Shown: positions 44,199 to 53,424 of the stretch, one piece after another | How positions within the stretch are numbered: position 1 is the stretch's first letter | How the letters are laid out: every line of letters starts with the position of its first letter | From: Actinopolyspora mzabensis | Lineage (GTDB): Bacteria > Actinomycetota > Actinomycetes > Mycobacteriales > Pseudonocardiaceae | Reading direction: 5' to 3' | Length of the DNA stretch: 64,000 nt | NCBI RefSeq assembly: GCF_900101095.1 | Contig: NZ_FNFM01000012.1 | Coordinates: 124,001 to 188,000 of the forward strand | Notes under the pieces: generated by a model | Databases searched by the model: none | Seen by the model: the letters and a program-made list of their open reading frames with translations, nothing else | Told to the model about the DNA's origin: nothing | Translations under genes and position numbers: made by a program

Positions 44199-45002
44199 TC
44201 AGCACCTGCCGACGGCGGCCCAGAACGCGTTGCGAGCGCCTTCCGGCACCTCCTCGGAATCCGGGTGCCAGTCGACGGCGTGCACCAGACCGGGTTCCAC
44301 GAGTTCGAGGTCGCCCAGCAGCGCGGCGAACTCCTCCACCGAGCGGTGCCTGGCCGTGTGGCTGGTGTCGCGGTACAGCCGCGAGATCCCCTCGACCCGC
44401 TCGGGCTCGTCGTAGTGGTCGGTGATGTGCGAAACCACCAGGAAACTGCCCGGTGCCACCGCACGGCGGTAGGCGTCGACCATCTCGGCCGGACCCTCCT
44501 CGTCACCCACGAAGTGCAGCACGGCCGCCGCCAGCACGGCCATCGGCTCGTCGAAGTCGAGCAACCCGGCCACACCGGGTTCGGCCAGCACCTCCTCCGG
44601 CTTGCGCAGATCGGCCCTGCTGATCGTCGCGTTCTCGACACCGTCCAGGAGCTGATCGGTGTGGGCCACCGCCACGGGCTCGTTGTCGACGTAGGCCACC
44701 CGTGCCGAGCTGTCCCGCTCGTGGGCGATCTGGTGCACGTGCCCCACGGTGGGAATACCCGAACCGAGATCCAGGAACTGGCGTACCCCCTGATCGAGGC
44801 AGAACCGCACCGCCCGCTGCAGGAACGCCCGGTTGGCACGCGCACCGGGAATCATGGTGGGAGTGATTCCCACCGCCCGCTCCGCGGCCTCCCGGTCCGC
44901 GGCGAAGTTGTGCGACCCGCCGAGGTAGAAGTCGTACATCCGCGCCGCGTTCGGCGTGCGTACGTCGATGCCCTCGATACCAGCCGGTTTACCGGTTGCC
45001 AT
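44199..45002 (-). CDS. DUF574 SAM-dependent methyltransferase
   Basis: A 267-residue protein of the actinobacterial DUF574 family. Hallmarks: TPNAARMYDFYLGGSHNFAADR near the N-terminus, the SAM-binding loop FLDLGSGIPTVGHVHQ, VAYVDNEPVAVAH, and FLVVSHITDH. The ATG follows GGGGAGCGAGCGGT. Substrate is unknown. A paralogue lies at 53425. The left edge of the IS607 element is about 100 bp upstream of this gene. Confidence 0.92.
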   Translation of the reverse strand: MATGKPAGIEGIDVRTPNAARMYDFYLGGSHNFAADREAAERAVGITPTMIPGARANRAFLQRAVRFCLDQGVRQFLDLGSGIPTVGHVHQIAHERDSSARVAYVDNEPVAVAHTDQLLDGVENATISRADLRKPEEVLAEPGVAGLLDFDEPMAVLAAAVLHFVGDEEGPAEMVDAYRRAVAPGSFLVVSHITDHYDEPERVEGISRLYRDTSHTARHRSVEEFAALLGDLELVEPGLVHAVDWHPDSEEVPEGARNAFWAAVGRC

Positions 45003-45161
45003 ACCGCTCGCTCCCCACGATCCTGATCACTGCTCACCGGGAAGCCTACCCACGCGGGCATGAATCGCGAAGAGCTGAAGCGATACCGGGAGCGGGAGCG
45101 GGGTTGCGTGCTGTTCCATCGTGAATAGAAAAGTATGGAACTTCGTGTTGAAATATCAAGC

Positions 45162-45731
45162 ATGAAGTTGAGTGAGTGGGCGCGCGGGCAGGGCGTCACG
45201 TACCGAACCGCATGGAACTGGTTCCGTGCGGGAACCCTGCCTGTGCCCGCACGTCAACTCGACACCGGCACGATCCTGGTCGAACCTCCCACCACTGAGG
45301 ATGGGCGAACCGTGGCGTACTGCCGGATGTCCAGCGCGGACCAGTGTGACGATCTTGACCGGCAAGTTGGTCGGGTTGCTCAGGAGTGCGCCCGACGTGG
45401 GATTGCGCTCGATTCGACCATCACCGAGATCGGGTCCGGATTGAACGGCAACCGGAACAAGCTGGCGAAGCTGCTGGCCGACCCGACTGCGACCACGATC
45501 GTGGTGGAGCACCGTGAACGGCTGGCCAGGTTCGGGGTGGAACACCTCGAAGCCGCGTTGTCCGCCCAATCCCGCCGGATCGTCGTGCTCAACGACGCCG
45601 ACGTGGAAGACGACCTGGTGCGCGACGTGACCGAGGTGCTCACCAGCATGTGCGCCCGGCTGTACGGTCGCCGGTCTGCGGCCAAGCGCGCGAAAGCAGC
45701 GATGAAGGCGGCGGAGGTGGCACCCCGATGA
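45162..45731 (+). CDS. tnpA: IS607-family serine recombinase TnpA
   Basis: A 189-residue protein (ATG 45162; an alternative ATG at 45135 adds nine residues). The N-terminal MerR-like helix-turn-helix (KLSEWARGQGVTYRTAWNWF) precedes a resolvase domain with catalytic Ser in VAYCRMSSADQ and the arm sequence EHRERLARFGVEHLE, all intact. IS607 recombinases excise and integrate the element as a circle. Its stop overlaps the tnpB start (ATGA). Confidence 0.92.
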   Translation: MKLSEWARGQGVTYRTAWNWFRAGTLPVPARQLDTGTILVEPPTTEDGRTVAYCRMSSADQCDDLDRQVGRVAQECARRGIALDSTITEIGSGLNGNRNKLAKLLADPTATTIVVEHRERLARFGVEHLEAALSAQSRRIVVLNDADVEDDLVRDVTEVLTSMCARLYGRRSAAKRAKAAMKAAEVAPR

Positions 45732-47107
45732 GCAGCACGGTGGTGCAGGCGTACCAGTTCGCTCTCGATCCCACGCCGCAGCAGCGAGCCATGTTGTCGT
45801 CGCACTGTGGCGCGGCGCGGTTCGCCTACAACTGGGCGCTCGCGCAGGTCAAGGCCGTGATGAACCAGCGGGACACCGAACGATCCTACGATGTGGCCGA
45901 GGACGACCTCACGCCGACGATGAACTGGTCGGCCTACAGCCTACGGAAAGCCTGGAACGCGACCAAAAACGAAGCGGCCCCGTGGTGGGGCGAGAACTCC
46001 AAGGAAGCGTACTCGTCCGGGCTGGCGAACCTCGCGACCGCGCTGGACAACTGGCACAAGTCCCGCACCGGAAAACGCGCCGGTCGCAGGGTCGGGTTCC
46101 CCCAGTTCAAGTCCAAGCGTCACCGGTGGTCGTGCCGGTTCACCACCGGATCGTTCGGGCTGTCCGATTCAGACCGCCGCCATGCCAAGCTTCCGCGTAT
46201 TGGCACGGTGCGTACCCACGAGTCCACCCGCAAACTCGCCCGCCACGTCGAACGCGGAACCGCCCGTATCCGGTCGGCCACCGTGTCGTTTCAGCGCGGC
46301 CGGTGGCACGTGTCGTTCTCGGTGGAGATCACCAAGACCGAGCCCGCACCCGCCACACGCGGAGGAACCGTGGGTGTCGACCTCGGAGTGAAAGAACTCG
46401 CGGTGCTGTCCACCGGGGAAACCATCGCCAACCCCAAACACCTCGACCGTGCGCAACGCCAACTTCGCCGCCTACAACGGCAAGCCGCCAGGCGCGTAGG
46501 GCCGGACAAACGCACGAAGCGACCCCCATCGAACAGGTGGCGCAAGACCCAGCGGCACGTATCGAGACTGCACGCGCGGATGTCCAACGCCCGCCGCGAC
46601 GGGCTGCACAAACTCTCCACCCGACTCGTGCGCGAGTACGACACGATCGCGGTGGAAAACCTCAACGTCGAAGGCATGAAACGCAACCGTCGGTTGGCTC
46701 GCCACATCGGCGACGTGGGTATGGGCGAGCTACGGCGCCAACTCGACTACAAAACCACCTGGCACGGCCGCGCCATGATCGTGGCCGACCGGTTCTACCC
46801 CAGCTCGAAAACCTGCTCGAACTGTGGCGTGGTGAAAGCCAAACTGCGCCTGTCAGAGCGGACCTTCACCTGGGATCACTGCGGCCACACCGCTGATCGC
46901 GACCTCAATGCGGCCCGCAACCTCGCGGGCCTGGCGGCGTCCACGGCGAGTTGCGTCGGGACGGAAAACACGCCCGCTGGAAACCCACGTAAGACCAGCC
47001 ACGCTGGCGACGGGTATCGCCACGGGAAGACCCAGCGCCACACCGACACTGGGCCAACCTTGGTGGAGCAATCCACCAAGTCACCAGAACAACTTTCCAA
47101 GTTCTAG
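45728..47107 (+). CDS. tnpB: TnpB RNA-guided nuclease of IS607 type
   Basis: A 459-residue TnpB. RuvC residues appear intact: Asp at about 218 in GVDLGVKEL, Glu at about 310 in IAVENLNVEG, and Asp in DRDLNAARNL (about 390-392). The zinc ribbon has Cys at about 363 and 366 (TCSNC) and about 385, but the position expected for the fourth ligand is Trp at about 382 (TFTWDHCG), so the finger is probably broken. TnpB normally cuts DNA under guidance of an omega RNA read from its own 3' end, helping the element persist. The start ATG overlaps tnpA. Confidence 0.92.
   Translation: MSSTVVQAYQFALDPTPQQRAMLSSHCGAARFAYNWALAQVKAVMNQRDTERSYDVAEDDLTPTMNWSAYSLRKAWNATKNEAAPWWGENSKEAYSSGLANLATALDNWHKSRTGKRAGRRVGFPQFKSKRHRWSCRFTTGSFGLSDSDRRHAKLPRIGTVRTHESTRKLARHVERGTARIRSATVSFQRGRWHVSFSVEITKTEPAPATRGGTVGVDLGVKELAVLSTGETIANPKHLDRAQRQLRRLQRQAARRVGPDKRTKRPPSNRWRKTQRHVSRLHARMSNARRDGLHKLSTRLVREYDTIAVENLNVEGMKRNRRLARHIGDVGMGELRRQLDYKTTWHGRAMIVADRFYPSSKTCSNCGVVKAKLRLSERTFTWDHCGHTADRDLNAARNLAGLAASTASCVGTENTPAGNPRKTSHAGDGYRHGKTQRHTDTGPTLVEQSTKSPEQLSKF
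47059..47080 (+). ncRNA. GNRA hairpin, candidate 3' part of the omega RNA scaffold
   Basis: cttggtgga-GCAA-tccaccaag is a perfect 9-bp stem with a GCAA tetraloop, overlapping the last codons of tnpB. In characterised TnpB elements the omega RNA covers the tnpB 3' end and the guide starts at the element end. Here guide sequence would begin downstream of 47080. RNA is not demonstrated. Confidence 0.4.
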
Positions 47108-47129
47108 TGAACGGTGATTCGGCGTCGGC

Positions 47130-48125
47130 TCAATGCCGGCCCGCGAGGTCGACCATTCCGCTGACCTCGGCGACCAGTTCGAAGGAACGCAACCAGGCCT
47201 CCCGCTCCGGAGCCAGCGAGGTGACCATCAGCTCGTCGGCCCGGGCGTGCTCGGCGAAACCGTCCAGGTAGTTCTTCACCTCGTCGGCGGTACCCACCGC
47301 CGAGTAGGTCAGCATCTGCTGTGCCTGCTGCCCGGCGGGTGAGTCCAGGGCGCTGTCGGCTTCCTCACGGGTGAGGTTGCGGCCGGTGAGCATCCGCAGC
47401 CTGCTGCGCTTGGCCGCCTGGAGCTGTTCCCGCGCCTGCTCGGTGGTGTCGGAGGCGACGACGTTGACCCCCGCGATGACGTACGGCTCCGAGAGCTGCT
47501 CGGAGGGGGTGAACTCACGCCGGTAGACCGACACGGCGTCCTCCAGCGCGTTCGGGGCGAAGTGCGAGGCGAACGAGTACGGCAGGCCGAGCGCGGCGGC
47601 GAGCTTGGCGCCGAACAACGAGGACCCCAGGATGTACAGCGGCACACCGGTCCCCTTGCCCGGCACGGCCTGCACTCCCTGCACCAGGGACTTCTCCCCC
47701 AGATAACCCTGCAGTTCCTGCACGTCCTGTGGGAAGGTCTCGGCCGCCTTCGGATCGCGGCGCAGCGCCTTCGCGGTGTTCTGGTCACTGCCGGGCGCCC
47801 TGCCGAGGCCGAGGTCGATGCGCCCAGGATGCAGCGTCTCCAGGGTGCCGAACTGCTCGGCGATGGTCAGCGGGGCGTGGTTCGGCAGCATGACGCCGCC
47901 CGCGCCGAGGCGGATCGAGCTGGTGTTGGCGGCGATGTGCCCGATGATGACGCTGGTCGCCGAGGAGGCGATGCGGGACATGTTGTGGTGTTCGGCGTAC
48001 CAGATGCGCCGGTATCCCCACCGCTCGGCTCGTTGCGCCAGGTCGATGCTGGCCCGCAGGCTGTCGCCCGGGGTTTCGTCATGACCGATGGTGGCGAGAT
48101 CGAGGACGGACAGTGGGACACCCAT
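47130..48125 (-). CDS. LLM-class flavin-dependent oxidoreductase
   Basis: A 331-residue luciferase-like monooxygenase family protein (ATG 48125 with GGAAGGA upstream). It begins [20 protein letters not shown], followed by [41 protein letters not shown] and [16 protein letters not shown], the usual pattern of the MsnO8/YhbW-like subgroup. Flavin-dependent; substrate unknown. It is convergent with the IS607 element. Confidence 0.92.
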   Translation of the reverse strand: MGVPLSVLDLATIGHDETPGDSLRASIDLAQRAERWGYRRIWYAEHHNMSRIASSATSVIIGHIAANTSSIRLGAGGVMLPNHAPLTIAEQFGTLETLHPGRIDLGLGRAPGSDQNTAKALRRDPKAAETFPQDVQELQGYLGEKSLVQGVQAVPGKGTGVPLYILGSSLFGAKLAAALGLPYSFASHFAPNALEDAVSVYRREFTPSEQLSEPYVIAGVNVVASDTTEQAREQLQAAKRSRLRMLTGRNLTREEADSALDSPAGQQAQQMLTYSAVGTADEVKNYLDGFAEHARADELMVTSLAPEREAWLRSFELVAEVSGMVDLAGRH

Positions 48126-48275
48126 GGCAAACGCATCCTTCCGCGCGGGCACCGTGACGAGCTCAGCCGTAGTTGTTACGACCAACCGTTCGAACGCGTT
48201 CACCCGGGACGGCTATTCCGGGAATTGCACAGATCACATTCCCGGGATCGCCGCAGTGGCCGTACCGGGCGCGAG

Positions 48276-49529
48276 TCATCCGGGTTCCTCCGGCGGAACC
48301 AGACACGGATCCCGGAAGACCTCCTCGGTGATCACGATCGCTGCCCCGCGTACGGCGGCGGTGAAACCGAACACCGAGGCGGTGACCGGACATATCGCCG
48401 ACGGGCCCGCCACGGCTCTGCTCCGCAGTTCCCGCATCGCGGTCGGTACCACGTGGGCGGAGACCGTGGCGAAGTAGCCACCGAGCACCACGACACCCGG
48501 ATTGAGCATGTTGACCGCGATCGAGATCCCCACCCCGAGCCAGCGGCCGATCTCGTCGAGACCGGTCAGCGCCTGCTGATCACCGTCCTCGGCACGCTGC
48601 AGCAGTATCCGCGCCTGCTCGTCCGGATCCCGGAGGGTTCCGACCAGGTCCGGTGCGGCGGTTCGGACCGCGGCGGCCAGCCCGATCTTGGTTTCCAGAC
48701 AGCCGTGCTGCCCGCAGCGACACCTGCGCCCGTAGGGGTCCACCGGGAAGTGCCCGATCTCCCCGCTGTAACCGTCCGAACCGCGCAGCAATCGCCCCGC
48801 GGTGATCAGGCCGGAACCGATACCGAGCTCACCGGTCAGGTACACCAGTTCGGAGACGGTGTTGGCCTCGTCGCCGAACTCGGCGAGCGCCGCCAGGTTG
48901 GCCTCGTTGTCGACGGTGATCGTGGTCTCCGGGTCGAGATCCAGCCGGCCGCGCAGCCACTCGGTGATCGGCACGTCCTGCCAGCCCAGGTTCGGCGCGT
49001 GACGCACGGTGCCGCTGGGCACGTCAACGAGACCCGGCACCGCCACGCCGACCCCGACCAGCCGGACACCCGAACTCTCCAGCTCGGCGATCGCCTCGCT
49101 CGCGAGCCGGGCCAGCTCGTCGACAGTGCGGGAGGCTCCCACCCGGACCGCGTCGAAGCCGACTCGACGATCGAGCAGCATCCGCTCCGCGAGATCGACC
49201 CCGCGCACCGCGAGGCAGTTCGCGTTGACCTCCAGTCCCAGCGCGGCCACCGAGCAGCCGTCGAGTTCGAGGATTCGGGACGGGCGGCCGACGTTGCCCG
49301 ACTGCTTCCTGCCGGTCTCGCGGATCAGCCGCCGTCCGATCAGCTCGTTGACGAGATTGGACACCGTGGCCTTGGTCAGCCCGGTGCGAGTGGCCAGCGC
49401 GGCACGGGAGTACACCCCGGCCGAGCGGATCTCGCCGAGGACACGGGCCAGATTGCCCCGACGAACGGCCGCCTGACCGACGATCCCACGCCCGTTGCCC
49501 CGATTGACTTCGTTGTCGTAGCCGCGCAC
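48276..49529 (-). CDS. ROK-family transcriptional regulator (XylR/NagC type)
   Basis: A 417-residue ROK regulator from GTG 49529 (GGAGAGGGGGCCGG precedes). The N-terminal winged helix has YSRAALATRTGLTKATVSNL. The ROK domain follows with ATP/sugar-binding segments and the zinc motif CRCGQHGCLE. ROK repressors respond to sugars or sugar phosphates. The nearby xylanase genes make a xylose-type regulator plausible, although the immediate target is not proven. Confidence 0.9.
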   Translation of the reverse strand: MRGYDNEVNRGNGRGIVGQAAVRRGNLARVLGEIRSAGVYSRAALATRTGLTKATVSNLVNELIGRRLIRETGRKQSGNVGRPSRILELDGCSVAALGLEVNANCLAVRGVDLAERMLLDRRVGFDAVRVGASRTVDELARLASEAIAELESSGVRLVGVGVAVPGLVDVPSGTVRHAPNLGWQDVPITEWLRGRLDLDPETTITVDNEANLAALAEFGDEANTVSELVYLTGELGIGSGLITAGRLLRGSDGYSGEIGHFPVDPYGRRCRCGQHGCLETKIGLAAAVRTAAPDLVGTLRDPDEQARILLQRAEDGDQQALTGLDEIGRWLGVGISIAVNMLNPGVVVLGGYFATVSAHVVPTAMRELRSRAVAGPSAICPVTASVFGFTAAVRGAAIVITEEVFRDPCLVPPEEPG

Positions 49530-50078
49530 CCGGCCCCCTCTCCAACAGGGACAGCCGGAAAACTAACCCATTGTCACCGAAAAACGCCATACCCCACGAA
49601 TCCGGGAAATCCCGCGGAACGCACGAACGACGAATCGACACGGCCAACGAATTGTACACGTATGGCGCCTTGACCTCGCGCGTGCGCGCTGCCCGCGGTA
49701 CGGACAGCGCGCAGGAAGCCGAGAATCGTACCGGATGCGCATTTTCCCGACGAACCGGCTGGAGAGCCGACTTTCCACTGTGCTTTCGCCGCTCGACCGA
49801 GAAGGCAGAAATCAAGCGACGACCGCGGAGAACACCGCTGTTCCGGGCCGGAACGAATCACGGTGGAACAGCGTTTTCGTTGTCCCCGACTCGGGGCGCC
49901 GGACCGGCGACTCACTCCTCGAGAACTGGGCTCCGCGCTCGAGGACGGCGGGATCGCGAGTCGCGTGTCGTCCGATTCGCTCCGGGGTTGAACCTCGTGG
50001 GAGGCGCCGCGCGGCCGTTCGGGACGGTGCGGACGTACCGCGCGGCGCGGCGGGAGAGTTCCGGAACACCGTTTCCGC
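49530..50078. other. Intergenic region upstream of the ROK gene
   Basis: About 550 bp between two leftward genes; contains the promoter of the ROK regulator. No gene supported. It is moderately AT-rich near 49550-49660, with no recognised operator. Confidence 0.5.
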
Positions 50079-50822
50079 TCAACCGGAGCGTGCGGGAAGT
50101 GTGAATCGCCAGCCCTCGTCGCGCAGTCGCGGGATGACTCGGGAGACCGCCTCCACGGTCTGGCTGCGATCACCACCACCGTCGTGCAGCAGGACGACAC
50201 CTCCCTGCGAGATACCGTCCATCAAGCGCCGGACCAGCACGTCCGTACCGGGGCGGTTCCAGTCGGCCACCGAAAGGCTCCAGCCGAGCGGTTGCATCCC
50301 CATGTCCGCGGCCACGCCGGGAGTACCGCCCCACGCACCGTAGGGAGCGCGGAAGTAGCGAATCTCGGCTCCCGGTGCCGCCTCGTGAATCACCTCGTTG
50401 GTGGCCCGCAGGTTCGCCCTGATGTCAGCGGGCGACCACGTGCTCATGTTCTCGTGTCGCATCGTGTGGTTGCACAGGACGTGCCCCTCGGAGACGATCC
50501 GACGCACCAGCTCGGGATTCTCCCGCACGTGTTGACCCCACAGGCAGAAGACGGCCTGGACGTGGTGCTCACCGAGCAGGTCGAGCAACCGCGGCGTGTT
50601 CCGCGGGTCGGGGCCGTCGTCGAAGGTCAGCGCCACGGTACGTCCCGGTTGTCCGGTCGAGTCGACCACGGTGGCGTCCGCGGCTGGTCCGCCCCCCGCC
50701 TGGTCGGGCCCTGCCTGTCCGGGCCCCGCCTGAGCGATGGCCGCCGAGCCCAGCGACAGTCCGAGCACCAGCAGTGGCACGAGCAGACGTTCGGTCGTCC
50801 GGCGATGTCTTCCAGGAGTCAT
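50079..50822 (-). CDS. Secreted NodB-type polysaccharide deacetylase (CE4)
   Basis: A 247-residue protein with a signal peptide (1-about 32, LLVPLLVLGLSLGSAAIAQA) and a Gly/Ala-rich spacer. CE4 motifs: TFDDGP (motif 1), HTMRHENM (motif 2, HxxxH zinc ligands), RYFRAPYGAW (motif 3), and LLHDGGG (motif 5). Family members deacetylate chitin, peptidoglycan or xylan; proximity to GH11/GH10 xylanases allows an acetylxylan esterase role, but the sequence alone does not decide this. Confidence 0.9.
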   Translation of the reverse strand: MTPGRHRRTTERLLVPLLVLGLSLGSAAIAQAGPGQAGPDQAGGGPAADATVVDSTGQPGRTVALTFDDGPDPRNTPRLLDLLGEHHVQAVFCLWGQHVRENPELVRRIVSEGHVLCNHTMRHENMSTWSPADIRANLRATNEVIHEAAPGAEIRYFRAPYGAWGGTPGVAADMGMQPLGWSLSVADWNRPGTDVLVRRLMDGISQGGVVLLHDGGGDRSQTVEAVSRVIPRLRDEGWRFTLPARSG

Positions 50823-51247
50823 GGCGGGTCCCTTCGGCGCGTCCTGGGCGAGGCTCCGGGAAATAGTCCGACGGAAATTCCCGAAGCACGGGAAATATAG
50901 GGTCGGTAGGGGGCGCTGTCAATGTCCTCGAAGGCGAGTCCCCACATCCGACGAGCATCCCGCCGGCTCATCGTGAGCCGAATTCGGAAACATCATTCCA
51001 CAGTGTACTGTGTTTTATCTGGAAAAATTTTGTTTTGGCCGCCGAGTAGTACCGCCCACTCGGTAACAAGCGGGTTTCCGGAACATTTACGGAAACCATT
51101 GACAGATCCACGTGTCCTGGTCGACATTGTTCGGTGTCGACAGACCTCGATCATCGTTGATCCTGGTCATGAGCGCGAATCGCTCCATCGACGGACCGTC
51201 GAGCCGTATTACCCGTTCGAACTCAACCGATCCGAACCGGAGGAAGC
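50823..51247. promoter_or_regulatory. Divergent regulatory region of the deacetylase and GH11 genes
   Basis: About 425 bp between two divergent secreted-enzyme genes. The centre (about 50990-51060) is AT-rich. It holds an inverted repeat at 51073-51097 overlapping a TTGACA hexamer at 51099-51104, plausible -35 element for the xylanase. Confidence 0.55.
51073..51097. promoter_or_regulatory. Inverted repeat, operator candidate for the GH11 xylanase
   Basis: Arms ggtttccg and cggaaacc with a 9-bp spacer, two bases before TTGACA. Position and symmetry suggest a repressor site. Confidence 0.55.
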
Positions 51248-51940
51248 ATGAACACCGACGATTTCGCACCGAACTCATTCGGCCGCAGGGGTTTCCTCGG
51301 AGGCGCGGGAGCACTGGCGCTGGGCGCGTCCGCACTGATGCTGCCCGGGACCGCCTACGCGGCCAGGACCATCACGCAGAACGAAACCGGCACCCACAAC
51401 GGGTTCTACTACACATTCTGGACCAATGGCGGCGGTTCGGTTTCGATGACCCTGTCCTCCGGGGGTAGTTACAGCACCTCGTGGACCGACTGCGGCAACT
51501 TCGTCTGCGGCAAGGGCTGGAGCTACGGTGGCCGCAGGAACGTGTACTACTCCGGCAGCTTCTACCCCTCCGGAAACGGCTATCTGACCCTGTACGGGTG
51601 GACGTCGAATCCGCTGGTGGAGTACTACATCGTCGAGAACTACGGCACCTACCGCCCCGGGGGCAGCGACCACCGGGGCACGGTCTACAGCGACGGCAGT
51701 ACGTACGACATCTACCGGACGATGCGGTACGACGCCCCCTCCGTGGAGGGCACCGCGACCTTCCCGCAGTATTGGAGCGTTCGGCAGTCCCCGAGGACGG
51801 GTGGAACCATAACCACCGGTAATCACTTCGACGCCTGGGCCCAGCACGGCATGGGGCTGGGAAGCTTCGATTACTACATGGTCCTCGCCACGGAGGGTTA
51901 CCAGAGCAGCGGGAACTCCAACATATCGGTCAGCGGCTGA
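51248..51940 (+). CDS. GH11 endo-1,4-beta-xylanase, Tat-exported
   Basis: A 230-residue protein with a twin-arginine signal ([18 protein letters not shown], cleavage after AYA at about 38). The GH11 jelly-roll follows, with nucleophile Glu at about 125 in [12 protein letters not shown] and acid/base Glu at about 216 in [10 protein letters not shown]. No carbohydrate-binding module, so it is a single-domain secreted xylanase. The ATG is preceded by CGGAGGAAGC. Confidence 0.95.
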   Translation: MNTDDFAPNSFGRRGFLGGAGALALGASALMLPGTAYAARTITQNETGTHNGFYYTFWTNGGGSVSMTLSSGGSYSTSWTDCGNFVCGKGWSYGGRRNVYYSGSFYPSGNGYLTLYGWTSNPLVEYYIVENYGTYRPGGSDHRGTVYSDGSTYDIYRTMRYDAPSVEGTATFPQYWSVRQSPRTGGTITTGNHFDAWAQHGMGLGSFDYYMVLATEGYQSSGNSNISVSG

Positions 51941-52093
51941 ACCGTCCTTTTCGAGATGAGCCTTCTCGCGAAGGAACGCTTTCCGCGGCGGCATCGCACC
52001 GCCATCGGGACGATGCCGCCGCCCCCTCCCCGCTCCCACCGCCGCCCCGAACCCGATCCGATCACCTTCTCCGGGGCAGCGACACGTACTTAC

Positions 52094-52107
52094 TGGGAGC
52101 GCTCCAA
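52094..52107. promoter_or_regulatory. CebR-like operator upstream of GH10
   Basis: tgggagcgctccaa, 13 of 14 bases of the CebR consensus, 27 bp before the GH10 start. It matches the perfect box at 26073. Confidence 0.7.
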
Positions 52108-52133
52108 GCAATATCCCACGAGGAGCGACAGAA

Positions 52134-53216
52134 ATGCTGCGAGCGTTACGCAACCACGGCAGGCTCGGCAGGCTGTGCGCGGTACTGACCGCGAGCGCCG
52201 GACTGCTCACCCTGCAGACCGCACCCGCGTTGGCCACACCGGACACGGCGGAGGCTTCCGGCGTCGGGGCACAGGCTCCGGCACGAACCCCGCTCAAGGA
52301 CCTGACCGACAACTACGTCGGCAGTGCCGTAGCCGCTTCGGCGTTGGGGAACGAGGGTGACTACCGCTCGGTGCTCACCGACGAATTCAGCAGCGTGACC
52401 GCCGAGAACGCCATGAAATGGTCGGTGCTGGAGCCGAACCGCGGCCAATACGACTGGTCCGGCGCCGACGCGATCATGGACTACGCGCGGCAGAACGGCA
52501 AAAGCGTGCGCGGGCACACGCTGGTCTGGCACAAGCAGCACCCGAGCTGGTTGAACAATCTCTCCGCCTCCGAGCTGCGGTCGGCGGTGAAGAACCACAT
52601 CACCACGGTGGTCAACCGCTACGAGGGCGAGATCCGGGCGTGGGACGTGGTCAACGAGGTGTTCGACTCGAACGGCATCCGGCGCGACTCGATCTTCCAG
52701 CGGAAACTCGGTGACGGCTGGATCGCCGACGCTTTCCGCTGGGCGCACCAAGCCGATCCGTCGGCGAAGCTCTACATCAACGACTACAACACCGGTTGGG
52801 TCAACGACAAGAGCAACGCGATTTACGACCTGGTGCGGTCGTTGCGGCAGCAGGGCGTGCCGATCCACGGTGTCGGGTTCCAGACGCACCTGTCGATCGA
52901 CTACAGCTTTCCCGGTGGTTACCAATCGAACCTGCAGCGGTTCGCCGATCTCGGTGTGGACGTAGCCATCACCGAGGCCGACGTGCGGATGACGCTGCCC
53001 GCCACCGACAGCAAGCTCACCACCCAGGCCGACTACTACGAGCGGCTCTGGAACGCCTGCGAGGCGATCTCGCGCTGCGTGGAGTTCACCACGTGGGGCT
53101 ACACCGACCGGCACTCCTGGGTGCCGAACACGTTCGAGGGACAGGGAGCGGCCTGCCTGTTCGACGAGTCGCTGAACCCGAAACCCGCCTACAACCGGAT
53201 CAATCCCACCGCCTGA
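52134..53216 (+). CDS. GH10 endo-1,4-beta-xylanase, secreted
   Basis: A 360-residue protein with a signal peptide (about 1-34). The GH10 barrel contains VTAENAMKWSVLEPNRG, GHTLVWHKQHPSWL, acid/base Glu at about 175 in WDVVNEVF and nucleophile Glu at about 281 in ITEADVRM, both present. Single catalytic domain. ATG 52134 follows CACGAGGAGCGACAGAA. It lies 190 bp after GH11 with its own CebR-like box, and so probably has an independent promoter. Confidence 0.95.
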   Translation: MLRALRNHGRLGRLCAVLTASAGLLTLQTAPALATPDTAEASGVGAQAPARTPLKDLTDNYVGSAVAASALGNEGDYRSVLTDEFSSVTAENAMKWSVLEPNRGQYDWSGADAIMDYARQNGKSVRGHTLVWHKQHPSWLNNLSASELRSAVKNHITTVVNRYEGEIRAWDVVNEVFDSNGIRRDSIFQRKLGDGWIADAFRWAHQADPSAKLYINDYNTGWVNDKSNAIYDLVRSLRQQGVPIHGVGFQTHLSIDYSFPGGYQSNLQRFADLGVDVAITEADVRMTLPATDSKLTTQADYYERLWNACEAISRCVEFTTWGYTDRHSWVPNTFEGQGAACLFDESLNPKPAYNRINPTA

Positions 53217-53225
53217 GCGGTACCC

Positions 53226-53261
53226 GTGGGGCGCGCGACGGTCGTGCGTCGTGCGCCCCAC
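53226..53261 (+). terminator. Hairpin terminator after GH10
   Basis: gtggggcgcgcgacg and cgtcgtgcgccccac pair in 14 of 15 positions around a 6-nt loop, 10 nt after the stop. Confidence 0.75.
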
Positions 53262-53364
53262 AGGGGGACCGTGCCGAGCCACCGGCCGCACGCAGCCACA
53301 GGAACGAGTCACCGAGCGCCCACGCACCACTGTGCACTCATCCCTTCGGGGGATGAAGTGTGTT

Positions 53365-53381
53365 CATATCATTACGATATG
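53365..53381. promoter_or_regulatory. Small palindrome in the promoter of the DUF574 gene
   Basis: catatc-attac-gatatg immediately before a TTGACC hexamer, in an AT-rich patch 44 bp before the start codon. Operator or promoter element candidate. Confidence 0.4.
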
Positions 53382-53424
53382 TTGACCCTTTCCTGTGCTC
53401 CTCCCCTGGAAACGAGGACGGCTC

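Larger units (their letters stand above)
45060..47110 (+). mobile_element. IS607-family insertion sequence
   Basis: A serine-recombinase tnpA overlapping a tnpB gene is the IS607 arrangement. IS607 elements lack terminal inverted repeats and give no target-site duplication beyond a short core, so the ends given are approximate: left end in 45030-45160, right end shortly after the TnpB stop at 47107. The insertion lies between the DUF574 and LLM oxidoreductase genes. Confidence 0.8.

Noticed and set aside
47562-49673. 703-codon + strand frame
   Set aside because: It is the complement of the LLM oxidoreductase and ROK genes, whose motifs are unambiguous on the other strand.
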